A stretch of DNA of 64,000 nt from Chryseobacterium sp. SNU WT5. Lineage in GTDB: Bacteria; Bacteroidota; Bacteroidia; Flavobacteriales; Weeksellaceae. Of this stretch, positions 42,620 to 51,839 are shown piece by piece. Both the position numbers and the translations under genes were made by a program. The stretch is taken from the NCBI RefSeq assembly GCF_007362475.1, contig NZ_CP041687.1, forward strand, positions 2,728,001 through 2,792,000, written 5' to 3'. The notes under the pieces are model-generated. The model searched no databases, was not told the origin of the DNA, and saw only the letters and a program-made list of their open reading frames with translations. Positions within the stretch are counted from its first letter, which is position 1. Each line of letters opens with the position of its first letter.

Positions 42620-43594
42620 TTAAGCTTTTCTACCTTTCAACATCATGGTTAATATCACTGGAATACCAAATAGAGAGGTTATCACATTCAAAGGAAATTG
42701 GGTAGATTCTGAGATAATAGAGAAAAATTCCATTATTAGAATTCCTAATAGTATATTCAGAATCCATTGCTGCCATAATTTTGCTGGATTAAAGAGCATT
42801 CGGCAAAAGTGGGGAACTACAATCCCAATAAATAAGATTGGACCTAAAAAAGCTGTTACAGATGCGGAGAGTAAAGAAGATGCGATGATGACAAAGAATT
42901 TCAATTGTCTTAAATTCACTCCTAAACTTTGTGCATAGGCGATTCCTAAAGAATTTCCAATTAATGGTTTTATGGTTTTGAAACTTAAAAATAAACCCAC
43001 AATAACAATAATACTAAGGACTACAATTTGACTCCGGGAAACTTGGTTATTAGCACCAAAGCTCCAAAGTATATAATTTTTTAAACTCTGATTCTCTGCG
43101 TAAAATTGTAGAATGGAAACCACCGCACCAGCTAAAGCTGAGATCAAAAATCCAAAAATAATAAGGAATGATTTATCTTGAAATTTACCCGAGAATGCTA
43201 AGAGAACCACCATTAACAATAAACTCCCGGCAATTGCAGAAATACTTAGAAAGCTATTTTGTAAAAACTCAGGTAAAATGAAGTCTTGTGAAAAGAAGAT
43301 ATAAAACGCAACGCTCAAACTCGCGATCGAAGTAATTCCCAAAACCGAAGGTCCAGCTAATGGATTTTGAAAATATTCTTGCAACAAAAATCCTGAGGTT
43401 GGAATAGAAATTCCCGCCAGCATCATAATTAAGATCCTGTTAATTCGTAGATCAGCGATCTGAGAATTAGCAGACTGAGAAGAGAAAAAATCAGAGAGAT
43501 TTAAAGTCATAAAACCAATGTTCAAATTAATAAACATCGAAATTATTATTCCGACAATGATTAAAAGAATGGTGATTTTAAACTTTTTCTCCAC
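42620..43594 (-). CDS. FecCD-type ABC transporter permease (iron/siderophore or cobalamin)
   Basis: The 324-residue permease has nine or ten hydrophobic helices and the FecCD/BtuC signatures RINRILIMMLAGISIPTSGFLLQEYFQNPLAGPSVLGI and LGPILFIGIVVPHFCRML. The start is GTG, three bases after the stop of the small membrane protein upstream. No ATPase or binding protein is in the window, so the substrate cannot be set between siderophore, haem and B12. FecCD permeases usually have such partners elsewhere. Confidence 0.9.
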   Translation of the reverse strand: MEKKFKITILLIIVGIIISMFINLNIGFMTLNLSDFFSSQSANSQIADLRINRILIMMLAGISIPTSGFLLQEYFQNPLAGPSVLGITSIASLSVAFYIFFSQDFILPEFLQNSFLSISAIAGSLLLMVVLLAFSGKFQDKSFLIIFGFLISALAGAVVSILQFYAENQSLKNYILWSFGANNQVSRSQIVVLSIIVIVGLFLSFKTIKPLIGNSLGIAYAQSLGVNLRQLKFFVIIASSLLSASVTAFLGPILFIGIVVPHFCRMLFNPAKLWQQWILNILLGILIMEFFSIISESTQFPLNVITSLFGIPVILTMMLKGRKA

Positions 43595-43597
43595 AGA

Positions 43598-43981
43598 TTA
43601 ATTTACGTTAGATGTTTTTTCTAATTCTTTAAAATCAAAAAATAAAGAGGTCAAATAAAGGGTGATAAATAATAACAATGGGACGTAAAAGAGTGGAAAA
43701 TTAAACCAGTCTGAGGAAAATCGATATAAACGGTTCGTGATCGGCATCAGCAATAAAATGAACGACAGAAAATTAATAATTAATGATTTTTTTGAAATTT
43801 TATAATTCATATTGATAATCACGATTAAAAAACCTATGATTCCATAAACAGTCCATTTTAAATCATTTAAATCAGAGAGGGAAAATAGCATAATAAGCCC
43901 CAACGGCATCGCGATCATACCTCCCATTAGAAATATAAAGAAGTAAGAAATTATCGCAAAGATTCTTAGATTCTTAGTCAT
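43598..43981 (-). CDS. Small integral membrane protein
   Basis: The ATG at 43981 gives MTKNLRIFAIISYFF and about 127 residues. A longer form begins with TTG at 44023. Four hydrophobic helices are evident (about residues 8-40, 44-62, 65-85 and 95-118) with a short charged tail. No family was recognised. Its stop is 3 bp before the GTG of the FecCD permease, so the two are probably co-translated, which suggests, but does not prove, a joint role. Confidence 0.6.
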   Translation of the reverse strand: MTKNLRIFAIISYFFIFLMGGMIAMPLGLIMLFSLSDLNDLKWTVYGIIGFLIVIINMNYKISKKSLIINFLSFILLLMPITNRLYRFSSDWFNFPLFYVPLLLFITLYLTSLFFDFKELEKTSNVN

Positions 43982-44015
43982 TTTCCGGTTCGGAATTAAC
44001 TTTTTAAATAAAAAA

Positions 44016-44058
44016 AATCGCAAAGGAATCGATTATTAATACTGGTTCCCTTGCGATT
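44016..44058 (-). terminator. Terminator of the TlpA-like gene
   Basis: A 13-bp stem (AATCGCAAGGGAA on the minus strand, with one G.U pair) has a 17-nt loop and a U7 run, 13 bp after the stop codon. Confidence 0.75.
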
Positions 44059-44070
44059 AGTTCAAATTTA

Positions 44071-44643
44071 TTATTTAAAAGAGTTAAGTTTTTCAGTAAG
44101 CATCTCTTCACTCATTGAACCTAATGTTTCATCAGTTTTATCTCCTTTTCTCATTAAAGTAAAAGGAATCGCACCTCCATCCCATTTTTTAAAATTAGCT
44201 GGAAAAAATTCGGGTGTTAATTTCGAACCGTCCAAAACGACAACGTGTGGAGCAAGTCCATGTTCGGCAACAAATTTTGGTAAAGCTTTGTCCCATTCAC
44301 TACGCTCATCCAAACTTACAAACGTAAATTTAACAGGCTGACCTTTCATTTCGGCCATTTTTGCTTTAAAATGTGGAATTTCTTTTACACAAGGTCCACA
44401 CCAGGTAGCGAAAAAGTTCGTCACATAGAGGGTATCGTTATTTTGCTTACCCAGCATTTTTGAAGTTTCTTCTGGACTCCATTCAACTTTTTGGAATGTA
44501 GCAATAGAACCTTCCCCTACAGGTGCATTATCGATCACAACAGAATCAGAAGTAGTGGTATCTACCGTCTCGTCAACTTTTGCCTCTTTATTACAAGCTG
44601 CCATCAGAGAAAAAACGGCGATGCTTAAAATTACTCTTTTCAT
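44071..44643 (-). CDS. TlpA-like thioredoxin-fold lipoprotein
   Basis: The 190-residue protein has a lipoprotein signal peptide (MKRVILSIAVFSLMAAC, lipobox MAAC) and an acidic Thr/Ser linker. The thioredoxin fold carries the redox motif FFATWCGPCVKEIPHF (Cys at about residues 81 and 84) and GAIPFTLM as cis-proline segment. It should act in the envelope as a reducing or oxidising thiol protein. It is divergent from the ferredoxin reductase gene by 33 bp. Confidence 0.88.
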   Translation of the reverse strand: MKRVILSIAVFSLMAACNKEAKVDETVDTTTSDSVVIDNAPVGEGSIATFQKVEWSPEETSKMLGKQNNDTLYVTNFFATWCGPCVKEIPHFKAKMAEMKGQPVKFTFVSLDERSEWDKALPKFVAEHGLAPHVVVLDGSKLTPEFFPANFKKWDGGAIPFTLMRKGDKTDETLGSMSEEMLTEKLNSFK

Positions 44644-44654
44644 TATATTTTTAT

Positions 44655-44662
44655 TATTTTTG
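44655..44662 (+). promoter_or_regulatory. -7 box for the ferredoxin reductase gene
   Basis: TATTTTTG lies 14 bp upstream of the ATG, in a 33-bp divergent gap. Confidence 0.45.
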
Positions 44663-44676
44663 AATTCTTATTAATT

Positions 44677-45810
44677 ATGGAAAATCTTTTACCGAAAGCC
44701 CGACAAATAGAATTTCACTGGCTAAAATTAACGAAAAAGGAAGAACTGACCAAAAGTACCTTTTCACTTGAATTTAATATTCCAGCGGAGTTATCAGCAT
44801 ATTACCGATTTGAAGCAGGACAATACGTAACCATTAAATTTTCATCACAAGGTGAAGTTCGTTTTAAGGATTTCTCAATGACATCGGCTCCTTTCGAAGA
44901 AAAGATCACATTAGGAATTAAGATTAGTGGCGGTGAAAGTTTTGCAAATTCCCTTTTTAAAGGTTTGCAAGTTGGTGATAAAGTAGAAGTTTCCGAACCG
45001 CGTGGTCGATTTACCATAGTCTCCAAACCACACGAATTTCGAACAATTGTTGGTTTTGCTGGTGGCATCGGAATTACTCCAGTTTTGAGTCATTTCAAAA
45101 ATATTTTACATAACGAACCCCGGACACGCCTTTTTCTTTTTTACGGAAATAAGAACCGAAGCGAAATTGCATTTAAAACTGAATTGGATGAGTTGGTAAG
45201 AAATCATCCCAATCGATTGGAGATTCACTATTTTTTATCTCAGGAAAAAGTTGGAAATGGTCTTTTTGAAGGTCGGTTAAACGAAAAGAAAGTTGCTTTG
45301 ATCATCAATCAGATTTTAATGTTAGATGATACGGACGAAGAAAGTACGATTTGGGACGCCGTTGATGAGGTCTTGATTTGCGGAAAAGGGGAAATGATAA
45401 AATCGATTGCAAATGCTTGCTATAAACATGGTATTCCGAAAAGAAATATTCACTTTGAGTTGTTTGAGGAATTTAATGAGGACATTTATCCTGTAGAAAA
45501 GGAATTTCCTGTGATTAATGATATAGAAGTCGATTTTAAATTATTCAATAGAAAATATTCCACTACATTGAAGAATAATAAAATGCGTCTTTTACAGCAG
45601 TTATTAATACAGAAATTTCCAGTACCCTATTCCTGTAAATCTGGTATCTGTGGCAGTTGTGAATGTATTCTGGAAGAAGGTGAAGTGGAACTGCTGGAAA
45701 ACGAATATTTGACGGCGAAGGAAGTAGAAGCTGGAAAAATATTAGCTTGTATGTCTGTCGTTTTAAGCAATAAAATAAAAGTTAATTTTGATCTATCGGA
45801 AACATTTTGA
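44677..45810 (+). CDS. PaaE-like oxidoreductase with C-terminal [2Fe-2S] ferredoxin
   Basis: The 377 residues join a ferredoxin-NADP reductase module and a plant-type ferredoxin. The FAD-binding site is seen as RFKDFSMTSAP (RxxS-like), the NAD(P) site as VGFAGGIGITPVLSHF, and the iron-sulfur ligands as CKSGICGSC...C (about residues 319-358). Such proteins feed electrons from NAD(P)H to an oxygenase or hydroxylase, but no oxygenase is beside it, so the acceptor is unknown. The stop overlaps the TTG start of the next gene by 3 of 4 bases. Confidence 0.9.
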   Translation: MENLLPKARQIEFHWLKLTKKEELTKSTFSLEFNIPAELSAYYRFEAGQYVTIKFSSQGEVRFKDFSMTSAPFEEKITLGIKISGGESFANSLFKGLQVGDKVEVSEPRGRFTIVSKPHEFRTIVGFAGGIGITPVLSHFKNILHNEPRTRLFLFYGNKNRSEIAFKTELDELVRNHPNRLEIHYFLSQEKVGNGLFEGRLNEKKVALIINQILMLDDTDEESTIWDAVDEVLICGKGEMIKSIANACYKHGIPKRNIHFELFEEFNEDIYPVEKEFPVINDIEVDFKLFNRKYSTTLKNNKMRLLQQLLIQKFPVPYSCKSGICGSCECILEEGEVELLENEYLTAKEVEAGKILACMSVVLSNKIKVNFDLSETF

Positions 45811-46427
45811 AGAAAATATTAGACATATTAAAATCATTTTTTAATCTCGTTGAAATAGGGATTCTACTAATGATATTAGCTAATATCTGGGTTTTTGCCG
45901 TTACTAACGGAAGAACCTACACGAAAATTTCTAAAATTCCACCGCGGGAAACTGCATTAGTTTTAGGAACTTCTCCAAAAATGAAATCCGGTCTTTCAAA
46001 TCCTTACTTTACTGCACGTATGGATGCTGCCGCACTTTTGTTTCACCATGGAAAAATTAAAAAAATCATAGTGAGTGGTGAGAAAAGTCGGGGTTACGAT
46101 GAACCTGCAGCCATGAAAAACTACCTCATTTATCAAGAAGGAGTTCCCGAAAATATCATTAGTGAAGATCTAAAAGGGTTTAAAACGCAGGCGAGTATAA
46201 AGAACTGTATCGAAGTTTTCAACCAGAAAGATGTAATTATCGTTTCGCAGGGATTTCATAATCTCCGGGCTTTATTCTACGCCAGAAATAATGGAATGAA
46301 TGCGCTGGGCTTTGATGCACAGGATGTCCTGACCAATAATTCCTATTATCGAAATCAATCTCGTGAGTTCTTGGCGCGGGTTGTGGCAGTGATTTATTTC
46401 ATTTTTAATATCGAACAAAGAGGATAG
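45807..46427 (+). CDS. SanA/YdcF-type DUF218 membrane protein
   Basis: The 206-residue protein starts with TTG (overlap TTGA with the previous stop), implying translational coupling. An N-terminal transmembrane helix (about residues 15-33) is followed by a DUF218 domain: TALVLGTSPKM, KIIVSGEKSRGYDEPAAM and VIIVSQGFHNLRALFYAR, as in SanA. SanA-type proteins affect envelope barrier function in enterobacteria; the reaction is unsettled. Confidence 0.85.
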   Translation: MKKILDILKSFFNLVEIGILLMILANIWVFAVTNGRTYTKISKIPPRETALVLGTSPKMKSGLSNPYFTARMDAAALLFHHGKIKKIIVSGEKSRGYDEPAAMKNYLIYQEGVPENIISEDLKGFKTQASIKNCIEVFNQKDVIIVSQGFHNLRALFYARNNGMNALGFDAQDVLTNNSYYRNQSREFLARVVAVIYFIFNIEQRG

Positions 46428-46483
46428 TTCTATCTTTCAATCAATTTAAGGACGGATTTATAAAGGAATTTAAGACAAAATCT

Positions 46484-46491
46484 TATATTTG
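46484..46491 (+). promoter_or_regulatory. -7 box for udk
   Basis: TATATTTG lies 13 bp upstream of the udk ATG. Confidence 0.5.
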
Positions 46492-46504
46492 TAAAAACAT
46501 TATT

Positions 46505-47122
46505 ATGCTCGTTATCGGAATTGCAGGAGGAACTGGATCAGGAAAAACTACTGTAGTCAATAAAATTCTTCAGCAACTTAATACAGAGGGAGTCAACGTA
46601 CTTTCTCAGGACAATTATTATCACGATAATCAGCATCTTACCTTGTCAGAAAGAGAAATGCTGAATTATGATCACCCAAAATCAATCGATTTTGAATTGC
46701 TTATTAAACACGTGAAAGCTTTGAAAAATGGCGAGATGATTGAGCAACCGATCTATTCATTTGTTACGCATTCCAGAACTGGTGACCACGTTTCGATAGA
46801 ACCGAGAAATGTTTTAATTGTCGAAGGAATTTTGGTGTTAACAAATTCTGACCTATTGAATGAGTACGACTTAAAAGTATTTGTTCATGCCGATTCAGAT
46901 GAAAGATTAATCAGAAGAATTCGTCGTGACACGCAAGAACGCGGCCGTGATTTACAGGAAGTTTTACATCGTTACCAGACGACCCTGAAACCGATGCATC
47001 AGGAATTCATAGAGCCGTCCAAAAATGAAGCAGATTTAATTGTTCCGAATATGAAACAAAATACGGTGGCGATTGATTTTCTTTCTACAGTGATCAATAA
47101 TACTTTAAAACAAACCCATTAA
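46505..47122 (+). CDS. udk: Uridine kinase
   Basis: The enzyme phosphorylates uridine and cytidine in pyrimidine salvage. The 205-residue protein has Walker A GIAGGTGSGKTTVV at the N-terminus, then LSQDNYYHD and the substrate region YDHPKSIDF, and a lid with RRIRRDTQERGRD. The next gene begins at the base after its stop, so they form an operon. A nucleoside permease gene is 8.6 kb downstream. Confidence 0.95.
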   Translation: MLVIGIAGGTGSGKTTVVNKILQQLNTEGVNVLSQDNYYHDNQHLTLSEREMLNYDHPKSIDFELLIKHVKALKNGEMIEQPIYSFVTHSRTGDHVSIEPRNVLIVEGILVLTNSDLLNEYDLKVFVHADSDERLIRRIRRDTQERGRDLQEVLHRYQTTLKPMHQEFIEPSKNEADLIVPNMKQNTVAIDFLSTVINNTLKQTH

Positions 47123-47473
47123 ATGGAAGATTTAATTAAAGAAATAAAACCTAAATCGGCGAAGTTTAAATTCCTCCAGAAATATGTGGTGAATAAGTAT
47201 TTTGTGACCATATTTCTTTTTTTAGTCTGGATGGTTTTTTTCGACAGTACTTCATTTTTAGTCATCAATGAATTGAACGGAGAAGTCAATAAATATGAGC
47301 AACAGCTTGCGTACTATCAATCGGAGTATCAAAAAAATGATGAGTTCTACAAGAAATTGATGAACAATAAAGCAGAGAAGGAAAAGTATGCACGCGAGAA
47401 CTACTTTATGAAAAAACCAAATGAGGAAATTTTCATTTTGGTGGTAGACAGTGCAAATGCAGTTAAGAAATAA
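47123..47473 (+). CDS. Septum formation initiator (DivIC/FtsB-like)
   Basis: The 116-residue bitopic protein has a short cytoplasmic part, one transmembrane helix (about residues 27-46, VTIFLFLVWMVFF) and a coiled coil (about residues 50-90) ending in EKYARENYFMKKPNEEIFIL. This is the FtsB/DivIC plan: it links FtsL and FtsQ-type proteins in the divisome. The start directly follows the udk stop. Confidence 0.87.
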   Translation: MEDLIKEIKPKSAKFKFLQKYVVNKYFVTIFLFLVWMVFFDSTSFLVINELNGEVNKYEQQLAYYQSEYQKNDEFYKKLMNNKAEKEKYARENYFMKKPNEEIFILVVDSANAVKK

Positions 47474-47554
47474 CGGAAAATTACAATACGAGGAATTTAT
47501 TCGATAAAAATTATAAATTATTTTAAAGCCATAAGAGGCAACATCATATAAAAT

Positions 47555-48721
47555 ATGTTTAAAAAAACACCACTTCAAGACTGGGAGGCTGTCGTTCAAA
47601 AACAATTAAAGACCGAAAATATTTATGGTATCTTATCTAAAGAAGATCTTGAAGATATTGTGATTAAACCTTATTATGATGCCGTAGCCAAACCACTAAA
47701 CAATCTGCCTAAAATTGAGGAATCAACGCACTTAGTCGGTCCTTATCGCGAAAGTTCAGAAGATAATATCTTTGCTTTTTTGCTGGACGAAAATGTTGAA
47801 GATTTGGAAGAAAAAGTGATTTTTGTAAATAATAAAGAATTAGCTGAGCATATCTCACCTGAAGAAACCAACCGTTATTTTTCTTTAATCGATATTTTTT
47901 CAGAGGATAAAAAAGGCGAAATCGATCAGCAACTATGCAAAGAACTTCTAGCCAAAGATTTCGAAAGAAATATTTGTGTTGATGTTTCCCTTCATCAGAA
48001 TGCAGGGGCTTCAATCGTTCAACAATTGTCGATTTCTTTGGCAAAAACAAAAGAATTAACCGAAATTTTCGGTCGGGAGATTTTAGACAAAATTATTTTT
48101 AAAGTAGCTGTAGGTAGTAATTATTTCTTTGAGATTGCAAAGATCCGTGCATTGAAGTTGCTTTTTAATCAATTCTCTAAAGAGTTCGAATTAGACCAAA
48201 TTCCATATGTTTTTGCGGAAAATACGTGCCGTAATAAATCAAAAAGTGATGCGGAGAATAATCTGATCCGTTCTACCCTGGAACTTTCTGCAACGATGAT
48301 TGGTGGAGCAGATGCCATTTTTAGCAATGATTATAAAATTGAGAATTCAGATTCCGTTTCTCAGGAAATTTCATTTAAGCAACAGATCGTTTTAGCATAT
48401 GAAAGCATCATTAATGTTTTTGAAGATGCCGGGAATGGCAGTTATTATATTGAAGAACTAACGCAGCAATTTGCAGAGAAATCCTGGAAGTTATTTGTAG
48501 AAATGGAAGAAGAAGGTGGTTACTGCGAACTTTTGAAAAAAGGTTGGATTCAGGAAAAAATTTCTGAGCATGCGATCAAAGAGCAAAATTGGGTAGAAGA
48601 AGGAAAAATTAAAATTATCGGTGTAAATCTTTATCCGAAATTAGAGAAAACGAAGTCTGTAGAAAATTTATATTCATCAAATGAAATTAAAGCAGTTCGG
48701 CTGGCAGAAATGTTCGAGTAA
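47555..48721 (+). CDS. mutA: Methylmalonyl-CoA mutase small (beta) subunit
   Basis: The 388-residue protein is the non-catalytic partner of MutB, which interconverts methylmalonyl-CoA and succinyl-CoA with B12. It matches the N-terminal region of the mutase beta chain (TPLQDWEAVVQKQLKTENIY) and has a degenerate TIM-barrel (IFKVAVGSNYFFEIAKIRALKLLF, GADAIFSNDY). The B12-binding domain is missing, as in the Bacteroidota small subunit. MutB is not in the window. Confidence 0.87.
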   Translation: MFKKTPLQDWEAVVQKQLKTENIYGILSKEDLEDIVIKPYYDAVAKPLNNLPKIEESTHLVGPYRESSEDNIFAFLLDENVEDLEEKVIFVNNKELAEHISPEETNRYFSLIDIFSEDKKGEIDQQLCKELLAKDFERNICVDVSLHQNAGASIVQQLSISLAKTKELTEIFGREILDKIIFKVAVGSNYFFEIAKIRALKLLFNQFSKEFELDQIPYVFAENTCRNKSKSDAENNLIRSTLELSATMIGGADAIFSNDYKIENSDSVSQEISFKQQIVLAYESIINVFEDAGNGSYYIEELTQQFAEKSWKLFVEMEEEGGYCELLKKGWIQEKISEHAIKEQNWVEEGKIKIIGVNLYPKLEKTKSVENLYSSNEIKAVRLAEMFE

Positions 48722-48760
48722 TTTTGCCACTAAAACACGAATTATTTTTAAATTTAACAG

Positions 48761-49912
48761 GTGGAATACAAAATATTAGACAAAGAAGTTCAACAATACA
48801 TTAATGCAAATCTACAAACGGATTTGCATTCTTTGTTATTGAAAAAATCGCCATTTGCAGAAGTTTCGATGCTGGAAATCGTACAGCAAATTAAAGGTAA
48901 AAAGGTGGCACTCAAAAAATTTCCTTTTCTGTTGAAGGAAGAAATTATTTTCCCGCCTAATCTTAATTTAGAACAAGCTTCGTCACAAGCGACAGCAGAA
49001 TTTAAAGCACAGGATCTACAAGGAAAAAGTTTTCTGGATTTGACTACCGGATTTGGTATTGATGCTTATTTCTTATCGCAAAACTTTGATGAAGTAACCT
49101 TAGTGGAGCAAAACCCTGAACTAATTGAGATTGTAAAACATAACTGGGATATATTAGATAGAAATGCAGTCTTTAGCAATCAAAATTTAGAGGATTTCCT
49201 ATCAGGAAATAAAGAAAGATTTGATCTGATTTATTTGGATCCGGCAAGGAGAGATGAACACAAGAATAAAAAATTTCTACTGGAAGATTTATCACCAAAC
49301 CTTTTGCAGATTCAAAGACAATTGCGCAAAATAACTGATCAGATCATCATCAAACTTTCCCCACTCATCGATATTTCGTATCTGCTATCGGAGCTTAAGA
49401 ATATTACTGAAATCCAAATCATTGCGGTTCGAAATGAAGTGAAGGAATTATTGGTCTTTATTAAACCTAAGACGTTAAAAGAAAAAATAAAAATTGTTTG
49501 CACCAATCTCGAAACTAATGAAAGTTCTTTTTCTTTCGAATATGATACTGAAAAATCGGCGGTTTCTGAATATTCAGAACCTCTTCAGTACTTATATATT
49601 CCCAACAATGCAGTTTTGAAATCTGGTGGCTTTAACAGTGTTTCCGAGAAGTTTACTTTAAAGAAGTTGCACCGTAATTCCCATTTTTACACTGCTGAAG
49701 ACTTAAAATCAGAGTTTCCTGGTAGGATTTTAAAGGTTGAAACAATTGATTCTAAAAATATTAAGAAAGGAGATCAATTCAATATCATTTCAAAGAATTA
49801 TCCCTTGTCTCCTGATGAAATCAAGAAGAAATATAAAATTAAAGATGGTGGAAAAGACTATTTAATCTTTACACAAACAGAAAAAAATAAAATTATTTTA
49901 AGAACTTTTTAG
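48761..49912 (+). CDS. SAM-dependent methyltransferase with THUMP-like domain
   Basis: The 383-residue protein starts at GTG. A class I methyltransferase motif I appears as SFLDLTTGFGIDAYFLS (about residues 92-108), and DLIYLDPARRDEHK near residue 156 is the expected motif IV with DP. The C-terminal part (about residues 310-383) matches the THUMP-like domain seen in PG_1098-like proteins, so an RNA substrate is likely. The target is unknown. The gene follows mutA by 39 bp. Confidence 0.85.
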   Translation: MEYKILDKEVQQYINANLQTDLHSLLLKKSPFAEVSMLEIVQQIKGKKVALKKFPFLLKEEIIFPPNLNLEQASSQATAEFKAQDLQGKSFLDLTTGFGIDAYFLSQNFDEVTLVEQNPELIEIVKHNWDILDRNAVFSNQNLEDFLSGNKERFDLIYLDPARRDEHKNKKFLLEDLSPNLLQIQRQLRKITDQIIIKLSPLIDISYLLSELKNITEIQIIAVRNEVKELLVFIKPKTLKEKIKIVCTNLETNESSFSFEYDTEKSAVSEYSEPLQYLYIPNNAVLKSGGFNSVSEKFTLKKLHRNSHFYTAEDLKSEFPGRILKVETIDSKNIKKGDQFNIISKNYPLSPDEIKKKYKIKDGGKDYLIFTQTEKNKIILRTF

Positions 49913-50002
49913 AATTTGTCTAAAACCTTTGGGAAAAATCGTAATATTTCATACTTTTGAGCATTGAAAATTAGAAAGATTCTTAATCATCATAAAGTAG
50001 AT

Positions 50003-50293
50003 ATGAAAAAAATAATTTTAAGCGTTGCAATCGCAGGTTTGGCTATTAGTTGTCAAAAAATTCAGGCGGGTTCGAACAAGGGAGTTTTGCAAATGACCGA
50101 TGGTGTTGAAAGATATAATGACGATGTCATGAGTGATGAAGCAACTGCCAAATATGATAAAATGCAAGCTGCAAAAGCTATGAAAATGGATGAGGCGGCA
50201 AAGACTGTCGCTCAACCACAAATGGAGGTTAAGAAAGACAGCACAGCAACGGTAGTAGAAGCGCCGGCTCCAGCTGCAACGGAAATGAAATAA
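50003..50293 (+). CDS. Small lipoprotein, unknown function
   Basis: ATG 50003 gives a lipoprotein signal (MKKIILSVAIAGLAISC, lipobox AISC) and about 96 residues. A longer frame from 49964 would place extra residues before the signal and is rejected. The mature part is Lys/Met/Ala-rich with a Pro/Ala-rich end (VVEAPAPAATEMK). I know no function. Confidence 0.7.
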   Translation: MKKIILSVAIAGLAISCQKIQAGSNKGVLQMTDGVERYNDDVMSDEATAKYDKMQAAKAMKMDEAAKTVAQPQMEVKKDSTATVVEAPAPAATEMK

Positions 50294-50315
50294 TACTTTT
50301 TATAACTTAAAGTAC

Positions 50316-50346
50316 AAATGTCTTGCTTCTGCAGGACATTTTTTTT
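50316..50346 (+). terminator. Terminator of the small lipoprotein gene
   Basis: A 10-11-bp stem with one G.U pair (AATGTCTTGC with GCAGGACATT), a TTCT loop and a T6 run. Confidence 0.8.
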
Positions 50347-50389
50347 ATTTTTACAAGATTCGATATTTAAATAATTTAATTAAAATAGA

Positions 50390-51772
50390 ATGAAAGAAAC
50401 ATTAAATTACATTCAGGAAAATAAACAACGCTACGTTGATGAGCTTTTTGAATTATTAAAAATTGCTTCCATCAGTGCAGATCCAGCTTATAAAGATGAA
50501 GTGTTAAAATGTGCAGACGAAGTTTCAAAATTTTTGAAAGACGCAGGTGCCGATGCCGTTGAAGTTTGTCCTACTGAAGGGTATCCAATTGTATACGGTG
50601 AAAAAATAATCGATAAAAGTTTACCTACCGTTTTAGTATATGGACATTACGATGTGCAACCACCAGACCCACTTGAATTATGGACTAAGCCTCCATTCGA
50701 ACCCTATATTGAAAAAACTGAAATTCACCCCGAAGGAGCAATTTTCGCCAGAGGCTCTGCTGACGATAAAGGACAGTTTTTCATGCACATTAAAGCGTTC
50801 GAGGCGATGATGAAAACAAACACTTTACCTTGTAATGTTAAATTTATTTTTGAAGGTGAAGAAGAAGTAGGTTCTGAAAGTTTAGAAGCTTTTGTGAAAA
50901 AAAATAAAGAAAAATTATCTTGTGACGTCATTTTAATTTCGGATACCCATATTTATTCCAACGAACAGCCAACAGTTACAACAGGTTTAAGAGGTTTAAG
51001 TTATGTAGAAGTACAAGTAGAAGGCCCAAACAGGGATTTGCATTCAGGATTATACGGAGGAGCTGTTCCGAACCCAATTCACGTACTTTCACGCATGATT
51101 GCTAACTTAATTGATGAAGATGGCCATATAACCATTGATGGTTTTTATGATAATGTAGAAACGCTTTCTGATGAGGAAAGAGCAGAAATGAATAAGTTAA
51201 AAGATGATCCGGAACATTTCAAAAAATCAATTGGTCTAAATGGAGTAGAAGGTGAAAAAGGATATACAACATTAGAAAGAACATCTATTCGTCCAACCTT
51301 GGACTGCAACGGAATTTGGGGCGGTTACATTGGCGAAGGTGCAAAAACTGTTATACCGTCCAAAGCATTTGCAAAAATATCAATGAGATTGGTTCCTTAC
51401 CAAACACCGTCAGAAATCACGGAAAAATTTACCAAATATTTTGAAAAAATTGCACCTGCTAATGTGAAAGTTAAAGTTACACCACATCATGGTGGTATGC
51501 CATATGTTTTGCCAAGCGATACCAAAGAATTCTTGGCGGCGAAAGCAGCCATGGAAACTGCTTTCGGTAAAGAAGTGCTTCCGTACAGAAGTGGTGGTAG
51601 TATCCCCATTACCGCCATGTTTGAAGAAATACTGGAGGCGAAATCTGTTTTGATGGGCTTTGGATTAGATTCTGATGCAATTCACTCCCCAAATGAGCAT
51701 TACGGCTTATATAATTTTTACAAGGGAATCGAAAGTATTCCATTGTTTTTCGAGAACTATACCAAATCTTAG
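50390..51772 (+). CDS. M20 family dipeptidase
   Basis: The 460-residue metallopeptidase has VLVYGHYDVQPPDPLELW (metal-binding His and Asp), RGSADDKGQFFMH, the catalytic EGEEEVGSE (about residue 153) and a dimerisation domain in the middle. It resembles CNDP-type dipeptidases of the M20/M25/M40 clan and should cleave dipeptides in the cytoplasm, since there is no signal peptide. It is monocistronic and ends in a strong terminator. Confidence 0.92.
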   Translation: MKETLNYIQENKQRYVDELFELLKIASISADPAYKDEVLKCADEVSKFLKDAGADAVEVCPTEGYPIVYGEKIIDKSLPTVLVYGHYDVQPPDPLELWTKPPFEPYIEKTEIHPEGAIFARGSADDKGQFFMHIKAFEAMMKTNTLPCNVKFIFEGEEEVGSESLEAFVKKNKEKLSCDVILISDTHIYSNEQPTVTTGLRGLSYVEVQVEGPNRDLHSGLYGGAVPNPIHVLSRMIANLIDEDGHITIDGFYDNVETLSDEERAEMNKLKDDPEHFKKSIGLNGVEGEKGYTTLERTSIRPTLDCNGIWGGYIGEGAKTVIPSKAFAKISMRLVPYQTPSEITEKFTKYFEKIAPANVKVKVTPHHGGMPYVLPSDTKEFLAAKAAMETAFGKEVLPYRSGGSIPITAMFEEILEAKSVLMGFGLDSDAIHSPNEHYGLYNFYKGIESIPLFFENYTKS

Positions 51773-51788
51773 TATAAAGTTTGTTAAA

Positions 51789-51816
51789 AACGCCTCTTAA
51801 ATGGGGCGTTTTTTTT
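51789..51816 (+). terminator. Terminator of the M20 dipeptidase gene
   Basis: An 8-bp stem (AACGCCTC with GGGGCGTT, including a G.U pair) and a T-run of eight. Confidence 0.82.
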
Positions 51817-51839
51817 AACTTTAAGGAAATATATTTTAC

